From Phoronis australis (taxonomy: Eukaryota > Phoronida > Phoronidae): a stretch of DNA of 64,000 nt. Position 1 is the stretch's first letter. Every line of letters starts with the position of its first letter. Below are positions 13,320-25,416 of the stretch, piece after piece. The notes under the pieces are model-generated. The model saw nothing but the letters and a program-made list of their open reading frames with translations, was not told the DNA's origin and searched no databases. Location of the stretch: NCBI GenBank assembly GCA_002633005.1, contig NMRA01000540.1, positions 229,369-293,368 on the forward strand. Reading direction: 5' to 3'. The position numbers were made by a program, and so were the translations under genes.

Positions 13320-13690
13320 TATTTTGGAAAACTTCAGTTTTCAAAAGTTAGTTCCTTGAAAACGTAAGTTCTGAAAAGTTTTCAAAAACTTAAGTTTTGA
13401 TGACTTTTGTTTGTTAATAAAAAGGTGTTCCAAAACTTAAGTTTTTAAAAAACTTAAGTTTCTGAAAGTTAAATTTTCCAAAAACTTAACTTTGGAACAA
13501 TTTTTTTGGACAAACTTAAGTTTTCAAAACTTAAGTTTTCAGAACTTAAGTTATGAGAACTTAAGTTTTTGAAAAACTTAAGTATTTTGGAGCAAGTTTT
13601 TGAAAACTCAAGTTATGAAAACTTAAGTTTGTTTCAAAAACTTGTTCCAAAATACTTAAGTTTTCGTGCATGAAAACTTAAGTTTATTTT
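13320..13690. repeat. Cluster of AAAACTTAAGTTTT palindromes
   Basis: Eleven CTTAAG cores with extended A/T arms occur within about 310 bp. A larger hairpin is visible: the 29-nt arms at 13577-13605 and 13632-13660 differ at one position. No ORF is present. Confidence 0.75.
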
Positions 13691-14342
13691 TGTAAGAGCA
13701 TGGTTTATCAACAGTGAACCTTTGAAGTAAGGACATGTAACTTTGAACATCCTTTCCATCAGGTTTGTTGCTCGTATGAAGTCTGAGAGACAGTAAACAA
13801 CATGATAATTATTTACACGAGAAAACTTTCTTTACTGACCGAAGTTTTTACTACGTCTAGGACTACTTTTTCCGAATAATGTGAACATGCTCGTGGGGGT
13901 TTTCCTAGTGCAAGAAAACACGGTAGTTTAATGTCTGCCTATGTAAGTCGTGTACTGAATTTTAAAGGATTAATGGAAACGAACTCACGTGTACACGCCT
14001 ACATGTCAATCCACCTATCCACAATCAAAGTGGAGACTGGGTGAACAACATATTCGGTGACCACTTTTAATTCGAATTTGAAAATGTCTGCACTTTACTA
14101 TGCTAGCAAGCATACCCAAATAGCAGATAAGGAATCTAATTTCTGCTGTTGGTCGATTTTAAGGCATTCACACGCTACATTTTAGAGCTCCCTCGCTGCT
14201 GTACAGGTATAAACATTTACTTCTAAACCCTTCTTACCCTATGGTGTAGCCATCACTCCTCTAATTGTCAGCGCCATTCTGTCATGTATGCCAACACCAC
14301 TTGACGAAGTTGTCCTGATTATTTGTTAAAAAAGTGTGTTTT

Positions 14343-14647
14343 CAGGGGCGTCCAGGATTTTGAGTTGGGGGGAGGGGGGCAGGGCACAGGAATAACCAGA
14401 ATTTCGCCACATGCACGCGCCCAGCCTAAAATGTAGGGATGTAGGGGTCTCGAATTTTTGGGTTTGTGGACTTCATTACTACAAGAAAAAAAAACGGTAA
14501 ACGGGGTTGCTTCAAGGCCTATGCAGTGTGCATTCCCCCCAACCCCCTTGGTGTGCGCATATGCTAGTTAGAAATTCGCACCCCGAACTAACAAATGGTA
14601 TCTGGGAGAATTTTAGGGGGACCATGGCCCCCTAAATCCGCCAATGG
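14343..14647. mobile_element. Second copy of the GGCGGATT..GGGGG TIR family, inverted
   Basis: It begins CAGGGGCGTCCAGG and ends CCTAAATCCGCCAATGG, preceded by the palindrome GGGGGACCATGGCCCCC. It is in opposite orientation to the copy at 11034. No coding sequence is seen. Confidence 0.5.
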
Positions 14648-16287
14648 TTTTCATACATCCTGGTGAGATATGTTTAAAATATTTATTTGAATTTTTGGGT
14701 CATTATTTCTAAAGTTAGAGCTGACACTTCTGAGCTAGTGCGATTGATTTTGCACTACTGCTAGTTTCTGAGACGTAGACGTAAAGCAAATCAACCCAAA
14801 AGTGTCACAATCTTCAAGATGACGTTTTTCTTGAATAAGATTACGAAAATATTCGTTTCTTTTAGAATATAGAAGAGGTCCCGCTCACCAAAAGAAGTCA
14901 CTAAACAGCTACAGTTGGTAGATAACCGTCCCTTGCATTGTTGATTAGGGTTGGGCTTAGTAGATCGTGAGAGTACATTAGTTTGCACTTGCGGCGAAAA
15001 ATCTTCCTTGATGACGCGCAAATAGTGAATTCAGTCACTCAATTCAAAACTCCAGCGTCGACTTGCAGTATTGGCCGCCATTTTGTTAAGTTCGGTGTGT
15101 AAAACCTGTTTACTCGTGTAATTCCGCAAAGTCTTAAGAGATACAGCTTTTCTCACAAAAAAACTAGGTCTAGTGAACGCTCTCCAGAATTTTCGAAGCT
15201 CATAAAAAGAAACTACCCTTCATTCAACTGTGGTTGCCATTTTGTTGGAACATCACCAGAAATGGCTAAAAACAAAATGTTCAATTTAGCAGAAGCTGAG
15301 GGGAAAATGTCCCAGGTTTTATACATTTTGCTCGTAAGCTTTCGAACAAGAAGCACAAAAATGCTGGTCTTCATAACTAGTTGTTACAAGCGTGACTAAA
15401 CCTGTTTAAGGTTTTTAAAACTTTGAATTTTGCTTCAAGATTCCAGAGTTAGAAGCAAAACAAAGCTTGTGAGATTAAATTCGATGTGTTTTATCACTTA
15501 AATCTACATGAATTCCGTGTATTTTAAGTAAAACAATGCCACAGTGTATTTTGAGAAAAACAATGCCATTTTGAACTAACATTTTCAAATATATTTTTGA
15601 AATTGCGTTAGAATTCGTTTTGTTGATTTTCAACTGAAACGGAGCGGTGGTAGAATCTTTAAGACAACAAAGCTTTCACATGAAAAAATTTCAAGAATGT
15701 TATTGAAAAACGTCAACCATACACATCAATAGCATACTGTTTTCATGTTGATCTTTTCTGGAGCGAAGCAAATGCCTGCGTAAGAGACATACATGTACAT
15801 AAAACTGGCCTTATGATTACAGAGGACTAATCTCACAACAGTCCGCAAGTGTATTTTAATTAAGAGTGTGTTCCGTGAATTACTCAAGTTTCTTATATTT
15901 GAAAAGCGAGTGGAAAATACAGTGGGATTCACGTGCAAACTAGTCAGAGAATGGCAAAAGGTCAATGACTGGCTAATAACAACAAAATTTTACAGTAAAA
16001 CGAGATTTTTTTATTTCATACCGTAACAGGATTACAATAATGTCAAGCATTAAAACTCGCCTCCCAAGACGTGTCGGTTTGAAATTAATAAATACCAAAC
16101 GCCTTAAGTTGACTTTTGACAATTTTGCTTCATTATTGCTTTGCAAAATTCTTGAACCACTTGACTTATTTATACCAGAATTTAACAAGTCATTTGACAC
16201 GTTTAATAAATTTCAGTATTTATCTTAACAATCAAGAATTTTCCCCCATTGTAGAGTCAAGTTTCAAGCCGACGTTGGAAAGACGAA

Positions 16288-18956
16288 CTACTTTCCGGGA
16301 GAGTACTGCCCGCCGACGTACGCCACGCGCTCGTTCATGAACTTGTCTTCCCACCCAACACCCTCACTTATGGCATGCGCATTCCATATTCCTGTCACGG
16401 GAACTTTTTTCAGCTCGCGGTACTCAGTCTCCTGCAAATCACAGGTGAACACCTTCCAGTGGACACAATGCTCAGGGACAAAGAACTTATGTGTGCACAT
16501 ACGCATGTCCTTGTCGCTGTTGTCGACTGAAACTCTAAAAATAAAGGGGAGACAATCAAGCCAAGCAAAACTATTAGAGTAATAACTGCAATATAATATT
16601 CATGATGCCGATGACAATGTAGATGGTGGTGATTGATAATGATGATGGTGGTGGTGATGTTAATGATGGTGGCGATGATGATGATGATGATGACTATGAA
16701 GATGTTTATGATGTTGAGGATGATCGTGATGGTGAAGACGGTGGTGGTGGTGGTGGTGATGATGGTGATTATTAATCACAATGGTGATATTGATTACGAT
16801 GACATGCATGACGATGATGATGATGTTCATGACGATGAGAACAAGAATGGTTATGATAATGAGGATGTCGATAATGATGTTGATGGTGGTGGTGGTGGTG
16901 GTGATGATGACGGTGACGACAATGGCGATGATTGTGGTGACGACGACAGCGGCGAGTATTAAGTAGATGACAACAATCATGACCGTCTTTTTATAAAATG
17001 CATGGCACATGACAGTAAATTGAAATTTTCAAACACGTTTTAGAACCAATTACAATAAGAAATGATAACAGGTCAGTACCAAAGCTCGCAGACATCAACC
17101 TAAAAAGTCTGCTGTGGTAAAACAGGCCTAGGGACAACCTGGGTGCGCGTTTTAATAAACGCTTTTACAAAATTGCGCTGTTTAAATTGCGCACTGGAAA
17201 GTTCTAAACTTGTCTTCAGGAAGCTGTTTAGTGACCGAGCAAAGGCGAACGGCTTCCTCAAGGTGGCGCCCGTTTAATGTTTTACCGCTAGAGAAATAGA
17301 TGGAGGCACTAGACATGCATGCACATTGAATGGCGCAAAAGACGCTTTCTTGCAGATATTTTATATACGCGGTTCTAAATACATAGCTTTGCTTTCCCTA
17401 TATTTGTTTTACCTTTCGCTAACGTTGACGCATATGGGTGCGGCGATTTTGTTGCTGACTGTGATGTTGCTGAAAATCCGAGCGGATATCGTCTGATCAC
17501 CCACATGCTCAGTCAGCTTACTTCTACCGAAGAAGTAGGTCTCGTCAGCGGGATACGTTGAACTGCAACCGAAGACGACAGGGCTGGGCACAATATTGTT
17601 CTCGTACTCGTCTTCAATAACAATGTATTCGTTACCGTCCATCTCCATAGTAACCTTGACGTGTATCTGAACTTTGTCCTCAAACGTCTGGCAGATGCAG
17701 GCGTAGGGCACTTCCAGTCGCATAAACACGCGTTGTTCGCGATCACTTGTGGACAAACTGACCATGTGACTTTTTACCTCGCTGTTACCTACGTTGTCGT
17801 AGAACCTGTAAAACATACTACAATTTCAAAGATCGAAAGTAGAACACTTGTCTTTCATTTATCTACAGAGGCATCACCGTCGTCTCGTCGCAACGGTTAG
17901 TAAGCCTACTACTCAAAGCGCACTCTTAACTAGGACCTTAATTGAAGTGGCCTCACATCCGCCTTCTTTGACAAAAATAGAGTTAAAATTTAATTTCAAA
18001 TTATTCTACAGTCAAGTTAGAGGTGATTTCAAGTCTTCAAAAGAGTTGAGACCAGGACCTGCTATAATTAAGTGGCTTGTCGATGTCGGAAACTGCTGTG
18101 GTGTGGACTTGATGATTAATTAGTAAAAAATATTTTCAATATGGCAGAAAAATGTACGGACGTAAGTAAGGGGTCGAGAAATTGCAGCTTCTGTCCCAAG
18201 TGGAAGGGAAAGGTTCAGGCCAAAATAGTGCCATGTAGAGATAGCATTTTGTGGTCGCTGTTTTAATGCAAGTTGTCTCTGAGTCGGATTTATTATTTGC
18301 GGAGAAGAATGAAACGTAAAACGCCAAGACTGTTTATAAGCTGTAACAGTTTTAAAGGATAATGACCACATCTTTATTCGACAGATTATTTACTGGTACT
18401 GGTCCCTGCGTCCACAATGACTTAAAGTATTCTTACTCGGAGACAAATCTCAGCTTCTTTTCGTCGACTTGGTTTGGCTCCTCTTTGTATTTCAAGCGCA
18501 TTACCAAGTTGTAAACGTATGTGTAGCAGACTCCGACGCTGAAACCCTGGTAGTAACGGGCATCATGGTCCCAGCCGGTACCGACATCTTTCACAAATTC
18601 GACATCTTGTACATCTTTCACGGTCAGTTCCGGGTCGTTACCACGAACCTGCCCAATAAAATAGTCTTATAGAAGTCGGAAGTGGTTCTTTAAATAACTT
18701 TTAATTGTTGCCTGTGAACATGTTCGTTTGAAATTACTGAGCCTCAGATCTCTTTGGCTGATAGTGGTTTCGGAAAGAAATAGAGGAAAAAAATGAAAAC
18801 GGCAACAAAAAATACTCATTGCAACAATTGGAACGCATTGATAGATTTTAAGCAACGATTATTGAAAGGACACAAAACCTTAAAACAGTTAAGAATATTG
18901 AAATGGTCGAAACTTACCAAAACAACGAAAACGGCCAACAGTAAGGTGGCAAACAT
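16288..18956 (-). CDS. Secreted eight-cysteine family protein, paralogue B (4 exons)
   Basis: Coding exons are 18918-18956, 18437-18648, 17413-17805 and 16288-16534 (891 nt, 296 residues), with phases 0, 2 and 2 as in paralogue A. The donors are GTAAGT, GTAAGA and GTAAAA. Exon 1 encodes MFATLLLAVFVVL, and the following VRG gives a signal-cleavage site at the same position as in A. Shared motifs in order are GFSVGVCYTYVYN, FYDNVGN, VPYACIC, a GC..TYPA segment, SNITVSN (sequon conserved with A), ICVNV, CTHKFFVPEHC and CDLQETEY, ending in a Trp-rich acidic/basic tail. There are eight cysteines, enough for four disulphides. Exon 3 is 393 nt, the same as in A and C. Intron 3 holds a long GAT/GGT microsatellite. 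ATTAAA at 16202-16207 may be the poly(A) signal. The gene lies 9.1 kb upstream of A in the same orientation, so tandem duplication is the simplest origin. Function unknown. Confidence 0.85.
16634..16963. repeat. GAT/GGT trinucleotide microsatellite
   Basis: About 330 bp of interrupted (GAT)n and (GGT)n lie inside intron 3 of paralogue B. Long open frames here are artefacts of the repeat. Confidence 0.9.
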
Positions 18957-19058
18957 TGTCACGTCGAAGGCTTGATCGAACAGTTAGGTGCGGTTCTGAA
19001 ACACACGAGTTCCGTTGCAAGTTAAGTACCTTGGCAATCGCTCTCCTGGAATAATCTT

Positions 19059-19083
19059 ATTGGACAGTACCGTACATGCAAAT
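19059..19083 (-). promoter_or_regulatory. CCAAT box and octamer upstream of paralogue B
   Basis: Upstream of the ATG at 18956 the minus strand has a CCAAT box (19059-19063) and an octamer, ATTTGCAT (19076-19083), within 130 nt. No TATA box is visible here, unlike paralogue A. Both motifs are short and can arise by chance; their pairing close to a start codon is the support. Confidence 0.35.
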
Positions 19084-20319
19084 GAGCGCAGCAATAGCTG
19101 CCCGTGATTGGTTTAAAAGTTTCGTTGCCAGTGCAACCATTTTACACGCACTGAACACCTTCTCTCAAGGAGCGCATACTGGAATCTAAAGTTGTAAATT
19201 ACGGTACGTTCAAGTTTATTCAGAAAACAAGAAAATCTGCGTGAGTTTATCGCTATTTACGGTGAAGAAGCATCAAAGATTTTACTTGTGAATACGGGTA
19301 TCCGTGTAAATCAATGTTTTTGTAGGTTGTTGTACTGCCGCTCACGCACAATGCAGTGCTGTTTACACAATGAACTCAGACCAAATTTGTGCTGAAACTC
19401 TTAAAAAGTCACATAGTTAACTAAAAATTCGTCTCCTGTCAAGAAAGCAAATTCCCACAGTGCTGTTCAATTATATTTTAGTGGTTTAAATTCACGACGG
19501 CAACTTCACTGCAAGCTTTGTAAGCGTTAAATATGAATTGTCATGTAAATACCATATGGAGAGTTCTTCTGAATTATTGAAATTTGACACGAAGGAGTCT
19601 ACGTTACAAGTGTAATTCGTGTAGTTTTTTTACCTATAACGAGGCGTATAGATCATGGAGGAATGGTGAATCAAACTTCGGCCATTAAGTTAGGGTAAAA
19701 AATAAATCATGTTAACACCGGTACATGTAAAATACGACAAAACGGTCCCACACATTTAAGGATCGTCTCATTAACTGAAGGCGCGTCATAACCATGACAG
19801 GGCAGATGGCGTTACGAAAAGTCGGTTTTCTTGAACGTGAATTTGTTTCTCTTGTATTGAATATTACCGACGACTTTGTGAAAAGTCATGAATAGTGCCG
19901 GGTACATATGTTAGATTTAAGAATAGTTCTTAAATACCAAAAGAAATGCGTTTTTTCATGCTTGTGTAGGGGATAATTTGAGTGCGAAATATCATATGTC
20001 ATCATTAATCAACATTTAATTAAAGTACGTCAAGTTACCAGTATCATGTTATCTGATACTGGTTCATTCAGGTGCTATTTGTTACGTCAAAATCACGTGC
20101 TATGCTTCGAGAAGCAGACTGACCTAAACAGTGAAGGACATTCCTCTTTTCAGGAAGTTTATTTTTCTCCAACCCTCTAGCATATTTGAATATATCCAAT
20201 GCTCAGTTCTTAAAGGTTGGTTTACTGGCTAATTTACTGGCAAAGACACGGCCTTGATTTCAGCCAATTGTCTGAGAACGGCGAGAAATGGCGATTAATC
20301 ACAAAAACACAACACAACA

Positions 20320-20530
20320 TGCCGAATGATGTCGTTTAATTTCGCGAGTTATTGTTTAACTTGTGAGATCCATGCGATGGGCGTAAGCACGTCGCATGGT
20401 TATCGCCTATGGGACGCTATCAATGTTTTCCTTTATTGCGTCTTCGTTGGATACAACAATACAGGTCGCACGGATATCGTACCCGTCAGTCGGTTACCGA
20501 TAAATTCTTATCATTATCTTTATTAAAAGA
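20320..20530 (+). repeat. Interspersed repeat, copy 1
   Basis: This segment (GTTTAACTTGTGAGATCCAT, CATGGTTATCGCC, GGATATCGTA, CCGATAAAT in order) is matched block by block at 46905-47105. It carries no intact ORF. The family is unrecognised. Confidence 0.5.
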
Positions 20531-21254
20531 AAGAAAAACAAATTGAACAAAAGATACGCCTATGTACCGATATCTATGCGAGGAACTTGCGCCCTAGTTT
20601 CCCCTGGTGTATCCCATCCAACAAAACATGCGATTTAACTCGTAAAACTGATCAACGAACGTTTGTCTGGAAATTTAAACATCATTTATTGATTAATTAT
20701 TCCGGATATTAAAATGTCTATGACAATGAATATTTTTGTCAGTGTTACCAACGGATCAATGCAAAGGATATATAAGTGAAACCTCTCCAACATCACAAAA
20801 AATATCACTTAGTACATGAGCAGATTCTCAAGTTTTATATTTCTCATTTCAAAGCAAAATCTTGTATACATGTAACTACACGTGCCCCTGAATATATGCA
20901 GGCGTCAAAGTAAAACCGTGGCGTAGGCGATGGGCTGGGTCAGTCGAGAGAAGAAAGACTGCGAAACATTTTGAGAACAATAGTCAATTACCAGTGCTTG
21001 GTTTACCCTTCTGGGGTCTTGACCGGGACATTTTTATTAGAGGCCCCCGTTTTTGCAGTATGGATGGTCCAAACGCACTTGAAGACGTGCTCTTATCCTT
21101 TAATACATGTAATTCGAAAAACTGTATAAATTGCATAATTTTTTGCTGATTGCCTGCTTGCTAAATTATGTACTTTTCATATGTAGGGACCTTGAAGAGA
21201 GTAATTTGATAGCACTTTGTGGGTCACCTTTTCTTGTTTGTTATGCTTTCTTCT

Positions 21255-21328
21255 GATCACAGATAGGGTGTTCGTCTGATCACAGATAGGGTGTTCACAG
21301 ATAGGGTGATCACAGATAGGGTGTTCAG
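21255..21328 (+). repeat. Short tandem repeat of GATCACAGATAGGGTGTTC
   Basis: Three full 19-bp units and one partial ACAGATAGGGT unit are present, with short spacers. Confidence 0.8.
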
Positions 21329-21490
21329 TGATGGAATCAAGTGTTTCTCTTTCCACTTTGTTGTGAAACTGTAAAACCTTTTGTTCTTAAGAAGGTTACT
21401 TTGTGGAGGGTCAACCGAGGATGGAATTAACTACCATTCTTTTCCAATATGGTAATAACGTAACCTTTCATTAAGACGGTTCTCCTTTCA

Positions 21491-21690
21491 GGTGGCGGAG
21501 TCCTCTCTTCGAGGGACAGCGCGGAGAAATTGCTGCGTTCCGTAGATCCAAGAACCTCATCAAAACTCAAGATCACGAAAGACTTCGCCGTCTGTTAGAA
21601 AGGAATCACATGATCGATAGCTTTCTTAACGAGATTCTCCAGTCGACGGAGCTCAACCCAGCAGTATCAGCTAGTCAGGAAAGGAAGTAG
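21491..21690 (+). CDS. Terminal exon of an unidentified gene
   Basis: A strong acceptor (TTCTCCTTTCAG) precedes an open stretch that, read after one leading base, encodes WRSPLFEGQRGEIAAF and then a charged helix-rich tail (RLRRLLERNHMIDSFLNEIL), ending at a TAG. The amino-acid composition is protein-like. An AATAAA signal follows within about 35 nt of the stop. The exon is in phase 2. No upstream exon of this gene was found in the window. I do not recognise the family. Confidence 0.5.
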
Positions 21691-22817
21691 ATAAGATTTC
21701 AAATGCATCGAAAAAATAATAAAAACATGTTCTTGAAAAGCATATTAAAATTATCAAGACATGAGACCCAAGCAACCAAGAATTGGGAATTCCATTGGAA
21801 AAATATAGACCGATACCGAAAGATTTCATTGCGGTGAAATATCGATACATTTTCCAAAGAATTTCAATAAGTGCAATTTCGTTTGAAGATTGTTAATGAA
21901 GACAAATTACGCACATGCCATCTTTAATGATACAGAGAAACACTTGTGAAAAATATCCCGAAATATGCTACGTTTCGAAATTCGTGGCACACAAGTTGTC
22001 TTAGGCAATCAATTTGTTTTGTAGGGTTTATGCGGGCGCATGCTCTGTTTGGCATAAGGTCATGAGTGCGAAATGTAGGAGCTTTTGGGTATTAATTCAT
22101 ACTATCAGCTTGAAAGGTAATGATATACCGTACGAAGTTAATGAGTTCAATACAGGTGAGTCTATTCACATCTGACATTAATTTTATTAGGCAAAAAATT
22201 TACACTACAATTTAAAGTTAAATTGACAACTTTAAAGTTGTTATTTGGTCGTTTTCTTGTACTTGTAGTCCGCTTAGAACATTTACCTACATGTACATTC
22301 TCTATGGCTTCACGTGACCCATTTTCCGATATGGCGGTAACATGATGAATCAATCTCATTTAGAAGCCGAAGTGAGCTTTTCAGAACTTGAAAAATCTTA
22401 AACATTTTAACTGGAATTGTCATGTTGCTGTTAATTGACTAGAAAGTGCTTATTTAAGAATTCCACGTGTAACACTTGTGATTTCGCAACTGTTGCTTGA
22501 GATCAATCTTCCCGAAATTTTGCGAATTACAGTGTGCGCGATTTCCTCAGGTGACATCTCCTAGGTTCGTAAATGCGAAGATAATGTGCTTTTCTGATGC
22601 GGCCTTTGAATTACCCGTAACCCTTCAGGTACTCGCGTAGCCTCAAGTTCCATTCTGAACAGGTGGTATATTCTATAGCCTCCAAAGTTTCTCTCGGAGG
22701 TTAAGACGCATATAAGAAGCTCAGTCATACGACGAGTCATGTGTCTTTCAAAGTGGAGAATGTCGGATTCGCCATATAAGTTAAGCTTGCACATGCGCAG
22801 ACAAAATTCACTTCTGA

Positions 22818-23367
22818 CAGCCTGGTCCCAAGCCTCAAGATGACGCTGATCGGTTTAGCCATTTGAGGTTGATGAGCCGAAATTTTCTTGTCTGCCATAT
22901 TTTACGGAAACCACCGGAATATCACGATTGATATTAAGTTAAATTATCTCTGAAATTTGATGTAGTATAACCCAAAACATCAAAAAGCGCCACTTATGCA
23001 GTAATTCAAGTTAAGATCATTGAAAGATTAAATATTTGAATTCAAAAGCAGGATAATTTTTATGGTGCATTCAATAAATCACGAAAACAGTATCGTCTGC
23101 TTCCGAATCACGAATAGTAGCAACAACAACGGATGAGAACACAGTTAAAATCAGAGTTAGGATTTTGCTTAGTTACTGGAAAAATAATGAAATTGATCAC
23201 ATCAAAGAAGTCAGGATAAGAATCTTCAAGAACTGATATTTAAGTAATAAGAGATTCCATTGTTTGAAGGTTTATTGTGTCGTACGAGCAATTAGTGCAC
23301 AGAAGGGATATCTCCCTCAAATAGCTAAACCAATCAGCGAAATCTTGAGGCTTGGGGACGAGGCTGG
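22818..23367. mobile_element. TIR element of the GCCTCGTCC family, copy 1
   Basis: The left arm 22818-22870 (CCCAAGCCTCAAGATGACGC, then CGGTTTAGCC) is the imperfect reverse complement of the right arm 23313-23367 (GCTAAACCAATCAGCG, then CTTGAGGCTTGGGGACGAGG). About 440 bp of noncoding interior lies between. A second copy is at 52491-52933. Confidence 0.6.
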
Positions 23368-24409
23368 ATTTTGGGAGCAATTTTGACGCTATGAAAATAC
23401 TCGAGTTGTTCTGAATGGAGATAGAGGCTACAAGAATACCCGATATATTCATGAAACCCCATAAAAATACCCAATCACTGGATCGCTCCGCATGCATATT
23501 AACACCATTGTTAAAGAAGAGTTTTGCCAATCTGACTCATCATGTTTTCTTGCTACAAAGGTACTTTAAAATTTTACTCGATTTCTATGATAATGAAATC
23601 CATAAAATCAACAATTCCTTGGTCCGCAAATGTGTGACGCATGAAGCAAATTTTCACGATGCCAAGCGGTCCGAATAATCTGATTTCTCTCGCTTTGCCG
23701 TGCGGCTCAGTTTTGAGAAGCAGTTCGATTTTCATCGCTGCCCTGTTTTGCATCAGTTTGCCTTTAACTTGAACCATGACGCAATAAACAGGTTATGGAA
23801 CTTGTAGGTACATGTACAACAAGAATTCAGCTTATCACCAGGACAATATTTGCATCAATGTGCCATTTGTTCGACGGAAGCGTCACACCTATGATTTAGT
23901 TTTTATGAATAAGTTTTTGCAATTTAAAAATATTGCTGATAGATTTGATACCATAATTTTATCAGATTTGTTGTATCCACAAGTATTCTGTCATTCATAG
24001 CGTGGGATTTAGCTATGTAAGCGGAGGGTTGGATAACGAGAGAAGATCTGCTAGGTGGCGTTGTAACTGGTGAAAGTTGTGTTGCTGAGAGGACTCCAGT
24101 TTTCAGTCATAACTGCCTTACTAAGATAAGTTAAGTCTTGAGAATTGGTCAACATGATTCATTTAGTACTGGGATTGTCTCTGATTTGTTTTTTGAACTG
24201 AACTGTTGTTGAAGTGTTTTGGAAGTCAGAGTGAATGTGAAATCTCTGAACAATCAGGACTGTAAGCTACTGTGTGACCTAGTTAGCAAGAGGAAAACTT
24301 AGTGTAGGTCACATTACCTCCATGTTTGGCTGAGGTGTCATAAGCTATTTATTCTTTGGTGAACAGGAAATTCTCATTCTGTGTTGTTTGAACTACCTAC
24401 TCCACTGCA

Positions 24410-25190
24410 ATGGTTCCAAATCAGCTTGATGAGCGGTTGAACAACTTAGAGAAAAAAATTAACTAAATCCATCAAGTTGGTCATCTGGAAAGAAATTGTC
24501 AACCTAAAGAAGGAACTTCTGAAGTTAAAAAAGAAAAAGGAAATTAAAAACAGTTAATGGCATGGAACAGTAATCCAGAAGAGATAGTCTGAGGATTTTT
24601 GGTTTGAAAAAAGATATAAACGAGGACTGCACACAATCAGTTATTAACTTTTGAAGATCAAAGTTAGAGCAGCGGAAATAGATCGGGTACACCAGATTGG
24701 AAAGTTGAACTCTGGAAGTGTGACAAGGCATTCTGCATTTACAGCAATCAACTAACACCAATGATTGTTAAGTTCGTGTCATACCAGTCTACGAGCAAAG
24801 TATTTAAGTTGTTGAAGGGATCCGCTTGTTTCCTTCTTGAAGATATATTACCCTGCTCATAAGTGCATATAAAGATCCAAGAGTATCTCGCAGTTGGTCG
24901 AGTGATGGGCGCATTTTTTTCACATGTCTTATGGAATCATCAAACCCATTAAAACTATGAGCGACGTATAGTGTATCTTGTGTTCAGGCCAGTGGGCAGT
25001 TAGTTATGACGCGGGGACTACCAAGAAGTCAAGTTTTTGTGACTCTCAATGACTTATGTTTTGTGTATTTTTCATTTGTGTGCATGGGTGGGTGATTGCT
25101 ATGTTTATTTTATTATTTCCTTGAACCATCGTGTTTCCTTTACTACTCATAGTTCTATTTCTTTGTTGTGCATAAGTAGGGGCTCCCGGT
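24410..25190 (+). pseudogene. Possible LINE ORF1 remnant
   Basis: It starts with MVPNQLDERLNNLEKKIN, a coiled-coil-like opening typical of L1/Tx1 ORF1, and is broken by several stops. Later frames give only fragmentary similarity, so this call rests on position and the coiled-coil start. Confidence 0.35.
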
Positions 25191-25416
25191 TAGATGTCAA
25201 GTGATAGTTTAAACCGGATAACTTTGAACTGCAGGGGGGGGGGGGGGGGGNTAACGACGTGAAATGTCTACAGCTGTTAGTCTATCTATGGCAACATAAG
25301 GTGGGTTTAGGGTTCTTACAAGAAATATTTAGTTGCAGTAAGTCCATTGATAGTGTGTGTCAACAGTGTCGAGGTGAAATACATGTATATACAGTGCACG
25401 ACTCGGAGCACAGTAA

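Noticed and set aside
16633-17010. Open frames of Met/Asp/Val or His/Ile repeats on both strands
   Set aside because: They are translations of the GAT/GGT microsatellite and lie in an intron of paralogue B.
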